Shown piece after piece: positions 1 through 8,350 of a DNA stretch of 19,124 nt. The translations under genes and the position numbers were made by a program. The DNA lies in contig CAJUOT010000054.1 in the NCBI GenBank assembly GCA_910588135.1, positions 1 through 19,124 of the forward strand. Direction: 5' to 3'. Below the pieces are notes generated by a model. It did no database searches. It saw only the letters and a program-made list of their open reading frames with translations, and was not told the DNA's origin. This DNA comes from an uncultured Oscillospiraceae bacterium. Lineage in GTDB: Bacteria; Bacillota; Clostridia; Oscillospirales; Oscillospiraceae. The stretch's first letter is position 1; the number at the start of each line of letters is the position of its first letter.

Positions 1-1067
1 GCGCACAGCTTGCAGGCGGGGGTGTTGCCGCAGTGGAAGCCCATGAAGGTGTCGGTGAGGGCGTAGTCGTGCTTTCCCTTGATCTGCTCCTCCCACAATT
101 GTGCCGGGACGGAGTTGTTGATATCCAGCAGGGTGACGGCGTCGCCGCTGACGCAGGCCCCGATGTACTCGCTGAGCGCGCCGTAGATGTCCACCTCGCA
201 GGCCACGGGGATGCCCCGGCTGGCCAGCCGGGAGTTCACATAGCAGGGCTCGAAGCCGAACTGGCTGGGGAAGGCGGGCCAGCACTTGTCGGCGAAGGCC
301 ACGTACTTGCGGGAGCCCTTATGGCTCTCCGCCCAGTCCAGCAGGGTCAGCTCAAACTGAGCCATCCGGGCGGACAGCTCGGGATAGTAGCGGCCCTCGC
401 CCATCTCTTTGGCCATGTCCTCGCAGACGGCGGGAATCCGCGGGTCGTTGGCGTGCTCCTGGTAGCTCACCAGCAGGTCCAGCTCGGAGTTCTCCTCCAC
501 CTCCACGCCCAGCTGGTACAGGCCCTTGATGGGGGCGTTGCAGGCGAAGAAGTCCTGGGGCCGGGGACCGAAGGTGATGATCTTCAGGTTCTTCACACCG
601 ATCACCGCCCGGGCGATGGGCACGAACTCCGCGATCATTTTGGCGATATCCTGGGCGGTGCCCACGGGATACTCCGGGATATAGGCGCTGAGGTGGCGCA
701 TCCCCAGGTTGTAGGAGCAGTTCAGCATCCCGCAGTAGGCGTCGCCCCGGCCGTTGATGAGGTCTCCGTCCCCCTCAGCGGCGGCCACGTACATACAGGG
801 GCCGTGGAACTTTTTGGCGATGAGGGTCTCCGGCGTCTCCGGGCCGAAATTGCCCAGGAACACCACCAGGGCGTTGCAGTCCTGGGCCTTCACGTCGGCC
901 ACGGCCTTGAGCATATCCAGCTCGTTTTCCACGGTGACGGGGCACTCGTACAGCTCGCCGGGGTAAGCGGCCTTGATGGCGGCGCGGCGGCGCTCGCTCA
1001 GGGCGATGGGGAAGCAGTCCCGGCTCACCGCGATCAGGCCCAGCTTTACGTCAGGGATGTTTTTCAT
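1..1067 (-). CDS. L-fucose/L-arabinose isomerase family protein (partial, C-terminus outside window)
   Basis: Reading leftwards from an ATG at 1067, an open frame runs without a stop to the window edge, giving about 355 codons that begin MKNIPDVKLGLIAVSRD. It looks like an aldose-ketose isomerase of the L-fucose/L-arabinose isomerase fold. A Glu (in ACEVDIYG) and an Asp (in VTLLDINN) lie 24 residues apart, the same spacing as the Glu/Asp metal ligands of E. coli FucI (337 and 361). The motif FMGFHCGNTP near the visible end also fits this family. Family members are about 470-590 residues, so 100 or more residues are missing. GGAGAG sits just upstream of the ATG. The xylulokinase-like gene ends 13 bases before this start, so the two are co-transcribed: an isomerase making a ketose and a kinase phosphorylating it. 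The exact sugar is unknown; many relatives of this family have no tested substrate. Confidence 0.85.
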   Translation of the reverse strand, partial: MKNIPDVKLGLIAVSRDCFPIALSERRRAAIKAAYPGELYECPVTVENELDMLKAVADVKAQDCNALVVFLGNFGPETPETLIAKKFHGPCMYVAAAEGDGDLINGRGDAYCGMLNCSYNLGMRHLSAYIPEYPVGTAQDIAKMIAEFVPIARAVIGVKNLKIITFGPRPQDFFACNAPIKGLYQLGVEVEENSELDLLVSYQEHANDPRIPAVCEDMAKEMGEGRYYPELSARMAQFELTLLDWAESHKGSRKYVAFADKCWPAFPSQFGFEPCYVNSRLASRGIPVACEVDIYGALSEYIGACVSGDAVTLLDINNSVPAQLWEEQIKGKHDYALTDTFMGFHCGNTPACKLC

Positions 1068-1080
1068 GGGGAATCTCTCC

Positions 1081-2556
1081 TTATTTCAGAATGGGAAACA
1101 CAGTTTTCAGCGCCGGATAAATGGCACGGAACTTATGGTACTGCTCCTTGTACCGGGCGGTGAGCCCGGCGTCCGGCTCCACGGTGCCCACGATCTTCAC
1201 CAGCGCGTCACAGGCGGCCTGGACGCTTTCAAACGCCCCGCAGCCCACCATGGCCAGCATGGCCCCGCCGTAGCCCGGACCCTGCTCCGTCTGTGGGATG
1301 TCCAGGGGGATGCCCAGCACATTGGCTAGGATGGTCCGCCACAGGGGGCTCTTGGAGCCGCCGCCGCACAGGGTGGAGCGAGGAATGGACAGGCCCAGCG
1401 ATTTTGCCACCTCGAAGCTGTCCCGGATGGCAAAGGCCACGCCCTCCAGCACCGCCTGGGTGAGGTCGGCGCGAGTGGCGTCCATGGTCATGCCCACAAA
1501 GGCACCGCGGGCGTCGGTGTCGTTGATGGGGGAGCGCTCCCCCATCAGGTAGGGCAGGAAAAACACGGAATTGCGGCCCAGCTCGTCCGAAGTGATAGAC
1601 GTTTGCTCCGCCGGATAGTCTTTTGTGCCCAGAATGTCCGCGCACCACCACTGGTTGCAACTGGCGGCGGACAGCATACAGCCCATCAGGTGCCAGCCGC
1701 CATCGGCGTGGGCGAAGGCGTGGAGGGCGTTAGTGGGGTCCACGCCGAACCGCTCTGCGCTGATGAAAATGGTGCCCGAGGTGCCCAGGCTGATGTTGCA
1801 GCCCCCTGCGCCCACGGCGCCGGTGCCCACCGCTGCCGCGGCGTTGTCCCCCGCCCCGGCGCACACCTTCACAGACGCGGGCAGGCCCAGTGTTTTTGCG
1901 ATATCGGCTTTCAGGGAGCCAACTACCTGCCAGCTTTCATACAGTCGTGGAAGCTGCTTTTCCGAAATGCCGCAGATCTGGCACATCTCGGCGCTCCAGC
2001 ACTTGTGCGCCACGTCCAGCAGCAGCATCCCGGAGGCGTCGGAGTAGTCCGTACAGTGGATGCCCGTCAGCTTGTAGTTGATGTAGTCCTTGGGGAGCAT
2101 GATCTTGCGGATTCTGGCAAAATTGTCCGGCTCGTTCTCCCGCATCCACAGCAGCTTGGGGGCGGTGAAGCCGGCAAAGGCGATGTTGGCGGTGTATTTA
2201 CTCAACTTTTCCCTGCCAATGGTCTCGTTGAGGTAGTCTACCTCTTTGGCCGTCCGTCCGTCATTCCACAGGATGGCGGGGCGGATCACATTGTCATTCT
2301 CATCCAGCGCCACCAGCCCGTGCATCTGGCCGCCCGCGCCGATGCCCGCCACTTGGGCAGCGTCGAAGCCGTCCAGCAGCTCAGGCACACCTTCGACAAC
2401 CGCCCGCCACCAGTCCTCCGGGTTCTGCTCCGACCAACCCGGATGAGGAAAAGAAAGCGGGTACTCCTTTGTCACCTCGCTGAGCACCGCGCCGTCTCCG
2501 TCCACCAGCAGCAGCTTCAGCGCCGACGTGCCCAAGTCAATCCCGATATAAAACAT
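1081..2556 (-). CDS. xylB: Xylulokinase-like FGGY carbohydrate kinase
   Basis: A 491-residue FGGY-family sugar kinase, the usual length for xylulokinase. The N-terminal ATPase motif is YIGIDLGTS (3-11). The substrate motif GQMHG lies at about 76-80, matching the Met-His pair of E. coli XylB. SDASG follows near 173, then the catalytic-base motif AGAGDNA with Asp near 237, SLGTSGT near 256-262, LPYLMGERSP, and the C-terminal nucleotide site GGGSKSPLW. It would phosphorylate D-xylulose or a related ketose with ATP in the cytosol. I prefer the ATG at 2556: GAGG sits 8 bases upstream and the protein then starts MFYIGIDLG like known XylB. An in-frame GTG at 2565 would add three residues but lies only 4 bases from the same Shine-Dalgarno. 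It follows the response regulator gene by 27 bases and precedes the isomerase. Specificity within FGGY kinases is inferred. Confidence 0.88.
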   Translation of the reverse strand: MFYIGIDLGTSALKLLLVDGDGAVLSEVTKEYPLSFPHPGWSEQNPEDWWRAVVEGVPELLDGFDAAQVAGIGAGGQMHGLVALDENDNVIRPAILWNDGRTAKEVDYLNETIGREKLSKYTANIAFAGFTAPKLLWMRENEPDNFARIRKIMLPKDYINYKLTGIHCTDYSDASGMLLLDVAHKCWSAEMCQICGISEKQLPRLYESWQVVGSLKADIAKTLGLPASVKVCAGAGDNAAAAVGTGAVGAGGCNISLGTSGTIFISAERFGVDPTNALHAFAHADGGWHLMGCMLSAASCNQWWCADILGTKDYPAEQTSITSDELGRNSVFFLPYLMGERSPINDTDARGAFVGMTMDATRADLTQAVLEGVAFAIRDSFEVAKSLGLSIPRSTLCGGGSKSPLWRTILANVLGIPLDIPQTEQGPGYGGAMLAMVGCGAFESVQAACDALVKIVGTVEPDAGLTARYKEQYHKFRAIYPALKTVFPILK

Positions 2557-2583
2557 CGTTTTCACCTCAACTCTGATTGGTAT

Positions 2584-4146
2584 TCAATCTGGCCGGCGAG
2601 GGGCTGGGGCCCTGCCCTCCGGCGCGCCGTTCAGCCCGCGGAACTCATAAGGCGTCATATGAAAACGCTGCTTGAACAGCTTGGAAAAATAACCCTGGTT
2701 GGCATACCCCACCCGTTCCGCAATCTCATACGTCTTGAGCGTGGTGTTATTGAGCAGCCAGATCGCCTGGTTGATGCGGACCTGATTCAAAAATTGGGTA
2801 AACGTCATACCGGTGTCCCGCTTGAACAGATGGCAGAAATAATCTGGGTTCAGCTCCACATGGGACGCCACATCCGCCACCGATTGAATCCGGGCAAAAT
2901 TTTTGTTGATATAGGCCGCTGCTTTGGCGATAGCGGCGGAATACCGGGAGGGCCGAGACTCCTGTTCATTCACCAATGCGGACACCAGGCAGCTGATATG
3001 GCCTCTCAGCTGGGCGTAGCTTCCGCTCTGCTCAATGTCGGTATGCAGTCTGTTGAGCCGTTCCGTCAGCTTCAGGTGGCTGGGGTCGTCCATGATATAG
3101 AAATTGGTCATGATCCGGGAAAAAAACTGCTTGACCCCCTCCACATCCCCCGGCGTCTCCCTGCCGATATAGTCCAGCACCTGCTCCATCTGGCCGGGCA
3201 GGGCCTCCAGTCCGCCGTCCCGCAGGGTAGCCAGCAGCTGTTCCTCCCACTGGCGCAGGAAAGGCTCGACCTGCTGGAAGCTGGAGGCATCCTGAGCGTA
3301 ATACACTTTCTGCGGGTTGGAGTCATAAAAGGCGAGATTCAGCGCGGTGACGCTGCCTGCAATCATGGCGGGCAGCCGTTCATATTTATAATACAGCCCG
3401 CTTACCCCCGCGGGAGAGCCGAAACACTGGCTGATTTTGTTGGCAAACTGGAAAATCACCTGGTTTTGAAAGGCCAGCTGGTCAATGCAGGCCGTGTTGG
3501 CCAGCGCCACCATCACATTTTTCTGGTAGGGATAGTAACATATGTTCTCCACACTGGTGTTGAGAAACGCCTCCAGCAGATTGTCCAGGTCAAACTGATT
3601 GGTCTGAAAGGCCACGGCAAACATGGCGTGCTCCCGCAGCATGATGCCGTTCCGGCTCAGCTCCTCCTGCGTGCAGGCCGCGGCCTCCCCCGAGAGGAGG
3701 CGGTTAAAGAAGATTTCCTGGGAAAAACGCAGGGAAATCGCGGCTTTCTCCGCCGCGGAATTCCGGCGCGCCGACTGTGCCCGCAGCAGGATATCCTCCA
3801 GCTTTTTGGCCGTCACTTCCGTTTTCAGGATATAATCAAACGCCCCCTGCGCGATGGCCTCTTTGGCATAGGCAAACTCATCATAGCTGGTCACCATAAC
3901 CACCTGGGTGTCCGGCCGTTCCTGCTTCACCAGACGCAGCAGGGTCAGGCCGTCCATGACAGGCATCCTGATATCGGCAAAAATCACATCCGGCTCCCTT
4001 TCCCGGAAAAGGGCCAGCGCCTCGCCGCCGTTGGAGGCAATGCCCACCAGCTCCGCCCGCACCTGGGCCATATCCTGAAACGCCTTCTCAAACCACCTGC
4101 GGATGGGAAGCTCATCGTCTACGATCATAACCTTTATGCCGCTCAT
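2584..4146 (-). CDS. YesN-type response regulator with AraC DNA-binding domain
   Basis: A 520-residue two-component regulator. The N-terminal receiver (about 1-120) has the acidic pair D10/D11, the phosphoacceptor D58 in FADIRMPVMDG, and K108 in DYILKTE. A long middle region (about 120-400) with no motif I recognise is typical of YesN proteins. The C-terminus (about 405-502) is an AraC-type double helix-turn-helix, with NPDYFCHLFKRDTGMTF as the first and ANQGYFSKLFKQRFHMTPYEFR as the second recognition segment. The start codon overlaps the stop of the sensor kinase gene in an ATGA junction, so the two are translationally coupled. It probably controls the adjacent transporter and the divergent operon in response to an extracellular signal; this is inferred from position. 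Confidence 0.93.
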   Translation of the reverse strand: MSGIKVMIVDDELPIRRWFEKAFQDMAQVRAELVGIASNGGEALALFREREPDVIFADIRMPVMDGLTLLRLVKQERPDTQVVMVTSYDEFAYAKEAIAQGAFDYILKTEVTAKKLEDILLRAQSARRNSAAEKAAISLRFSQEIFFNRLLSGEAAACTQEELSRNGIMLREHAMFAVAFQTNQFDLDNLLEAFLNTSVENICYYPYQKNVMVALANTACIDQLAFQNQVIFQFANKISQCFGSPAGVSGLYYKYERLPAMIAGSVTALNLAFYDSNPQKVYYAQDASSFQQVEPFLRQWEEQLLATLRDGGLEALPGQMEQVLDYIGRETPGDVEGVKQFFSRIMTNFYIMDDPSHLKLTERLNRLHTDIEQSGSYAQLRGHISCLVSALVNEQESRPSRYSAAIAKAAAYINKNFARIQSVADVASHVELNPDYFCHLFKRDTGMTFTQFLNQVRINQAIWLLNNTTLKTYEIAERVGYANQGYFSKLFKQRFHMTPYEFRGLNGAPEGRAPAPRRPD

Positions 4147-5927
4147 GACAAACCTCCTTGAGCGCTGTCCCAGTCCGGCGGCAGGATGGGGAGCCTCAGC
4201 AGAACGCGGGTCCCCTCCCCTATCTCACTGGCGATGTCCAATCCATAGGCCTCCCCAAAATGCAGCCGGATGCGATTGAGCACGTTACGCATACCTACGT
4301 TGGCATGTTCCTCACTGGAGAGCTGGCTGCGCACCTCCCGCAGCCGCTCCGCCGTCATCCCCGCCCCATTGTCAGCCACCTCCAGCTCCAGCTGATCCGC
4401 GCCCAGGGCCGCCCGCACCGTGATGACACCCCTGCTGCCCATGGGCTCCAGCCCGTGGAAAATGCTGTTTTCCACCAGCGGCTGAAGCTCAAACTTCAGG
4501 ATGCGGTATTGCAGCAGCTCCGGGGGTATGTCCAGCTCCATGCGGATTCCGTCTCCATACCGGCACTGAAGCACCGCAAAATACTGCTGGAGGGTATAGA
4601 GCTCCTGCTGCAGGGAGATAATCTCTTCCTTGCTCTCCAGCACCGTGCGCAGCATCCCGGTAAAGGCATCCAGCATCCGCTCCGCCGTCTCATTTTCCCC
4701 CAGGCTGACCAAGCATTTGATTGAGAACAGCGTATTGTACATGAAATGCGGGTTGATCTGCGCCTGAAGAAAATCCAGCTCAGCCAGGCGCTTTTCCCGC
4801 TCCGTGTCCTTCAGGTTCTCAAACAGGCTGGATATTTTCGCGGTCATCTCCTGGGAGACGTCGTTAATCAGGTTGATCTCCGACCAGCCATGCACGTCAA
4901 ACTCGGTCTGGAAATCCCCGGTGCTGACCCGCATCAACCGCTGGCACAGCTGATGCAGCGGAGATGTCACCGCGTGGACCACCACCAACACCACGCCGCA
5001 GGCCAGCGTCACCATCCCTACCGCCACCAGAACGATAAGCAGCTGCGTTGTCTTGAGCGGCCCCAGAAGGTGTTCCAAGGGAATCTCTTCAATGTAGATC
5101 AGATCGTACTGCTCATTGTCATAGCGGGACAGAAGGAATTTGACGCCGGATTTCTCCACAATTCGGTAGCTGCCGGAAAAGACCAGTTCGTCCAGCCGCG
5201 TCATGTTGAAGTAGTTGAGGTTTACCATTTTCTCGCTGTTCTGGGACACAATGCGCCCATCCTCCCGCACGACATACAGGGCATTGTTGCTGATGATATT
5301 CTCATAAGTCCCGTAGATGGTGCGCTCCGGGATGGACACCAGAAGGGTATACCCCAGCCCGTCCCCGCCCCGGAACCGGCGGGCCAGGGAAAAGGAATGG
5401 CTGCCGTCCGCCTCCTTGTGGGACTGGGTCCAGTAGATTTCATGCTCCTCCATGTGGATGGGAATGCGTAAAAACCACAGTTCGTCTTCAGAGACGGCCC
5501 CTGCCCTGCCGCCAAAGGCATAGCGGAAGCCGTCCTCCCCCAGTACCGTAATATAACAGCCCGGGTCGATGGTTTTCAAAACATTCTGGTAGGCGCCGCC
5601 GAAGTCCTCCAGCAGCCGTGCCCGAACAACCTGAGACTGATCCGGCAAAAAACCGGTGATAACATAAGAATACAGGTTGGACGCCGCCACCATGTTCCGC
5701 TGCAGCGACTCCATTTTGGCCGAAATCTGGAGCAGCACATCGTTGCGGGACGAGGCGATCTGCTGGATCAGGATATCCTTATAGGAGCAGTAAGAAAACA
5801 GGGCGGTGGCCCCCGCGCACAGCACAAGGATCAGCGTCATCAAGACCACCAGCACTGTCCGCAGGCGGATTGATCCTCTGCGCCGCCCTGCGGACGGTGC
5901 CGGCTGAAACGGCTTGTCCCTTCTCAT
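4143..5927 (-). CDS. YesM-type membrane sensor histidine kinase
   Basis: A 594-residue histidine kinase of the YesM/HPK7 class. It has a basic N-terminus, a first membrane span at about 25-47, an extracellular sensing region at about 50-290, and a second span at about 295-320. A HAMP linker (about 320-375) and a short coiled stretch lead into the His_kinase motif QAQINPHFMYNTL with the phosphorylated H394. The ATPase domain shows LQPLVENSIFHG (N-box, N487) and VADNGAGM (G1 box, about 518-524). GGAGGGGAG lies just before the ATG. The ATGA overlap with the response regulator gene confirms the cognate pair. Such pairs usually regulate carbohydrate ABC importers of the CUT1 class; here the pair sits beside a NitT/TauT-type importer. 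The signal is unknown. Confidence 0.93.
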   Translation of the reverse strand: MRRDKPFQPAPSAGRRRGSIRLRTVLVVLMTLILVLCAGATALFSYCSYKDILIQQIASSRNDVLLQISAKMESLQRNMVAASNLYSYVITGFLPDQSQVVRARLLEDFGGAYQNVLKTIDPGCYITVLGEDGFRYAFGGRAGAVSEDELWFLRIPIHMEEHEIYWTQSHKEADGSHSFSLARRFRGGDGLGYTLLVSIPERTIYGTYENIISNNALYVVREDGRIVSQNSEKMVNLNYFNMTRLDELVFSGSYRIVEKSGVKFLLSRYDNEQYDLIYIEEIPLEHLLGPLKTTQLLIVLVAVGMVTLACGVVLVVVHAVTSPLHQLCQRLMRVSTGDFQTEFDVHGWSEINLINDVSQEMTAKISSLFENLKDTEREKRLAELDFLQAQINPHFMYNTLFSIKCLVSLGENETAERMLDAFTGMLRTVLESKEEIISLQQELYTLQQYFAVLQCRYGDGIRMELDIPPELLQYRILKFELQPLVENSIFHGLEPMGSRGVITVRAALGADQLELEVADNGAGMTAERLREVRSQLSSEEHANVGMRNVLNRIRLHFGEAYGLDIASEIGEGTRVLLRLPILPPDWDSAQGGLS

Positions 5928-5974
5928 ATGCTCCCCTCCTCCAGCCCTGCGGCTGCCGCCGCTGCGTTGGGGTA

Positions 5975-6003
5975 ATTATGACAGAAAAATGGGACGATTG
6001 CAA
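5975..6003 (-). promoter_or_regulatory. Candidate sigma-A promoter for the kinase-regulator-xylB-isomerase genes
   Basis: On the minus strand TTGCAA (5998-6003) and CATAAT (5975-5980) are separated by exactly 17 bases, in the 125-base gap between the second ATPase gene and the sensor kinase gene. An imperfect hairpin followed by TTTTCC (about 6007-6031) lies just upstream of it, between the ATPase stop and this promoter. So the regulatory and sugar-enzyme genes may be expressed partly independently of the transporter. Similarity to consensus is seen; activity is inferred. Confidence 0.55.
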
Positions 6004-6052
6004 TGGAAAACCGACCCGGCACAGGTCCGGCGGCAAGCTTGAGGGAGCCGTG

Positions 6053-6808
6053 CTACCACCACTTGATCAAGTCGGTCACCTGGTTGCGCAGTTCCACAAA
6101 CTCCGGGTCGGTCACCTTCCGGGGGCGGGGAAGCGGGTTGTCAATGGTGGTCTTGATCTTGGTCGGCTTGTTGGTCAGCACCATGATCTTGTCGCTGAGG
6201 TATACCGCCTCTTCAATGTTGTGGGTAATGAAAATGACGGTGGTGCCGGTTTTCTGCCACAGCTTGAGCAGCTCATCCTCCAGCTTGTACTTGAGCATCA
6301 GATCCAGCTGGCCGTAAGGCTCGTCCATCAGCAGCAGGCCCGGCTTGGTGGCAAAAGCCCGGGCAATGACCACGCGCTGGAGCATACTGGCGGACAGCTG
6401 CCTGGGGTAATAGGTTCGGAATTGGGACAGGCCAACCATCTCAATGACCTCGTCCACCCGCTCACGCACCACATCCTCCGGCAGGCGCTTGATGCGCAGA
6501 CCATAGGCGATGTTTTCCTCAATGTTCAGCCACGGCATGGTGGAGTACTCCTGGAAAATATAGGAGACGTTGTGCTTGTGCAGGTCAATCGGCTCTCCAT
6601 CCACCAGCATCTCCCCGCTGTCGATATCATAGAGCTTGGTCAGGCTGTTGAGAAACGTGGTCTTGCCGCAGCCGGTGGGGCCCACGATACACAGGAACTC
6701 CCCCGTACTCACCTGAAAGGAAATGTCATCCAACACCAGCAGGTCGCCAAAGCGCTTTGTCAGATGGGACACCGCCACTTTGGGCGTCTTTTCATTTGTG
6801 CTCATCAT
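6053..6808 (-). CDS. NitT/TauT-type ABC importer ATPase, with degenerate signature motif
   Basis: A 251-residue ABC ATPase resembling SsuB/TauB, the energy-coupling subunit on the cytoplasmic face. Walker A is GPTGCGKTT (43-51), the Q-loop is YIFQEY (Q86), Walker B is LLLMDEP (D162, E163), and the switch histidine is H196 in FITHNIEEA. The ABC signature is LSASM (138-142) where LSGG(Q/M) is expected, so both glycines are lost. The DNA at this point reads cleanly, so this is not a frame error. The gene follows the other ATPase gene by 9 bases and is the last transporter gene of the train. Two different ATPases in one importer imply a heterodimer, discussed in the findings. Confidence 0.92.
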   Translation of the reverse strand: MMSTNEKTPKVAVSHLTKRFGDLLVLDDISFQVSTGEFLCIVGPTGCGKTTFLNSLTKLYDIDSGEMLVDGEPIDLHKHNVSYIFQEYSTMPWLNIEENIAYGLRIKRLPEDVVRERVDEVIEMVGLSQFRTYYPRQLSASMLQRVVIARAFATKPGLLLMDEPYGQLDLMLKYKLEDELLKLWQKTGTTVIFITHNIEEAVYLSDKIMVLTNKPTKIKTTIDNPLPRPRKVTDPEFVELRNQVTDLIKWW

Positions 6809-6817
6809 GATCCCTCC

Positions 6818-7600
6818 TCACAGCGTTTCCTCCATCTCCTGCATGATGGCCTCCCGCAAGTCCAAAAACTCCTTTGACACGTAGCTCCTGGGCCGGGGCA
6901 GGTCCACCGCATACTCCCGGGTCACGTGGGTGGGGCAGTTGCCCAGCAGCAGGATGCGGTCAGCCAGGTAGATGGCCTCCTCAATGTTGTTGGTCACAAA
7001 AACCACGGTCCGTTTTTCCGCGGCCACAATCTTTTCCAGCTCTTCTTCCATCATGTAGCGGGTCTGGGCGTCCAGATGTCCGAAAGGCTCGTCCATCAGG
7101 ATCACCACCGGGTCGTTGCTGTAGGCCCGGGCAATCCCCACCCGCTGCTGCATTCCGCCGGAGAGCTTGGCCGGATAGGTGTTCTCAAAGCCCTGGAGGC
7201 CCACCAGCTCAATGTACCGCTGGGCAATGGCCTGCCGCTCCGCCTTCGGCTTGCCCTGCACCTTGGGCCCGAACTCCACGTTCCCCATAACCGTCAGCCA
7301 GGGGAACAGGTCGGTGGTCTGGTACACCATCCCCCGGGAGGGGTCCGGTCCGGCCACCTCTTTGTCCGCCACCGTGATGCGGCCGGACGAGGGCTGCTCC
7401 AGTCCGGCCAGCAGGTTCAATATGGTGGTCTTGCCGCACTGGCCCGGCCCGAACAAAACCACGAACTCGTTTTCCCGGATGCTCAGGCTCAAGTCCCGCA
7501 CCACCTCGTATACCCCGCTGCTGCTGATGAACTTCTTGTTCACGTTCTCGCAGCGGATGATCTCACGGCCCTCTACCGGCCGCGCACCGACCACGCACAT
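6818..7600 (-). CDS. NitT/TauT-type ABC importer ATPase, with altered Walker A and H-loop
   Basis: An ABC ATPase of 260 residues if it starts at the ATG at 7600. The frame stays open further upstream to 7720, but that extension has out-of-frame permease composition and the 7600 start has GGAGA seven bases before it, so I chose 7600. Walker A reads GPGQCGKTT (51-59), with Gln54 replacing the usual glycine. The Q-loop is MVYQTT (Q94), the signature LSGGMQQR (146-153) is canonical, Walker B is VILMDEP (D170, E171), and the switch histidine is replaced by N204 in FVTNNIEEA. The start overlaps the end of the permease gene by 28 bases, indicating coupled translation. It is expected to pair with the ATPase encoded next to it. 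Confidence 0.92.
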   Translation of the reverse strand: MCVVGARPVEGREIIRCENVNKKFISSSGVYEVVRDLSLSIRENEFVVLFGPGQCGKTTILNLLAGLEQPSSGRITVADKEVAGPDPSRGMVYQTTDLFPWLTVMGNVEFGPKVQGKPKAERQAIAQRYIELVGLQGFENTYPAKLSGGMQQRVGIARAYSNDPVVILMDEPFGHLDAQTRYMMEEELEKIVAAEKRTVVFVTNNIEEAIYLADRILLLGNCPTHVTREYAVDLPRPRSYVSKEFLDLREAIMQEMEETL

Positions 7601-8349
7601 AGCTTGCTCTCCACTCCTCTCATGGTGTTGGCCAGAATCAGGCCGATAACGGAAATGATGATAATGCCCACCAGCACCTGCTGAATGTCGCCGTTGTTCT
7701 GGCCGGAGACGATCATCCACCCGATGCCCTCCGTGGCGCTCATCATCTCGGCGGCCAGCACCGCCATCCAGCAGGAGGACAGGGACACCTGCAGCCCCGA
7801 GAAGATATAGGGCACGGCGGAGGGAAGGATCACCATGCGGAAGATCTGGGTCTGGTTCGCCCCAAGCATCTGGGCCGCGCCGATGAGTTTCGGGTTTGTC
7901 CGGCTGGCCCCGTCATAGGTGTTGAGCACCATGTGGGAGAAGCCCGCCACAAAAATGATGCCCAGCTGGGTGATCCACCCGGTTCCAAACCACAAAATGA
8001 ACAGCGGCATCCACGTAATTCCGGGGATAGGACGGATGATAGCGAACAGGGGACGGATAATGGCGTTGCCCATGGGGGAGCGGGCCATGACCAGTCCCAC
8101 CAGGATGCCCAGCACCGCCGAGATCAGATAGCCGATGCCCACCCGCAGCAGGCTGAAGCCCAGATGGACCACCAGGGGGTGTTTTCCGACCAGCCCCTGC
8201 GCGGATGAGATCAGCCGCTGGAACACCTCAATGGGGGACGGGAACAGCATCCCCACTTTGGTCAGCATCACCAGCAGCTGCCAGGCCACCAGAAATACCA
8301 CCAGGCCCAGAACGCCGTATAGGACAGCGTCCAGCTTTTCCTTCTTCAC
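7573..8349 (-). CDS. ABC importer permease, NitT/TauT (SsuC/TauC) family
   Basis: A 258-residue multi-span membrane protein with about six hydrophobic segments, beginning MKKEKLDAVLYGVLGLVVFLVAW and carrying the binding-protein-dependent transport fold. The cytoplasmic coupling loop that contacts the ATPase is seen as NPKLIGAAQMLGANQTQIFRM, and IRPIPGITWMPLFILWFG is typical of SsuC/TauC proteins. I chose the GTG at 8349. It lies one base after the stop of the preceding permease gene and has AGGGGGG seven bases upstream; the longer open frame to 8463 would run inside the other permease gene. The adjacent permease is a distinct relative, so the channel is likely a heterodimer. Confidence 0.9.
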   Translation of the reverse strand: MKKEKLDAVLYGVLGLVVFLVAWQLLVMLTKVGMLFPSPIEVFQRLISSAQGLVGKHPLVVHLGFSLLRVGIGYLISAVLGILVGLVMARSPMGNAIIRPLFAIIRPIPGITWMPLFILWFGTGWITQLGIIFVAGFSHMVLNTYDGASRTNPKLIGAAQMLGANQTQIFRMVILPSAVPYIFSGLQVSLSSCWMAVLAAEMMSATEGIGWMIVSGQNNGDIQQVLVGIIIISVIGLILANTMRGVESKLCAWSVRGR

Positions 8350-8350
8350 G

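Noticed and set aside
33..1163. A 376-codon plus-strand frame opposite the isomerase gene
   Set aside because: It is a shadow. The opposite strand has the isomerase motifs with correct Glu/Asp spacing and a ribosome site, and this frame has no similarity I can see.
1603..4161. An 852-codon open frame on the plus strand
   Set aside because: It is antisense to the xylulokinase and the response regulator, both of which have full domain sets. Its translation has no recognisable domain and shows the biased make-up of a GC-rich shadow frame.
7601..7720. A longer N-terminus for the second ATPase (start at 7720)
   Set aside because: The extension lies wholly within the permease gene in another frame and looks like noise. 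The ATG at 7600 has a proper ribosome site.
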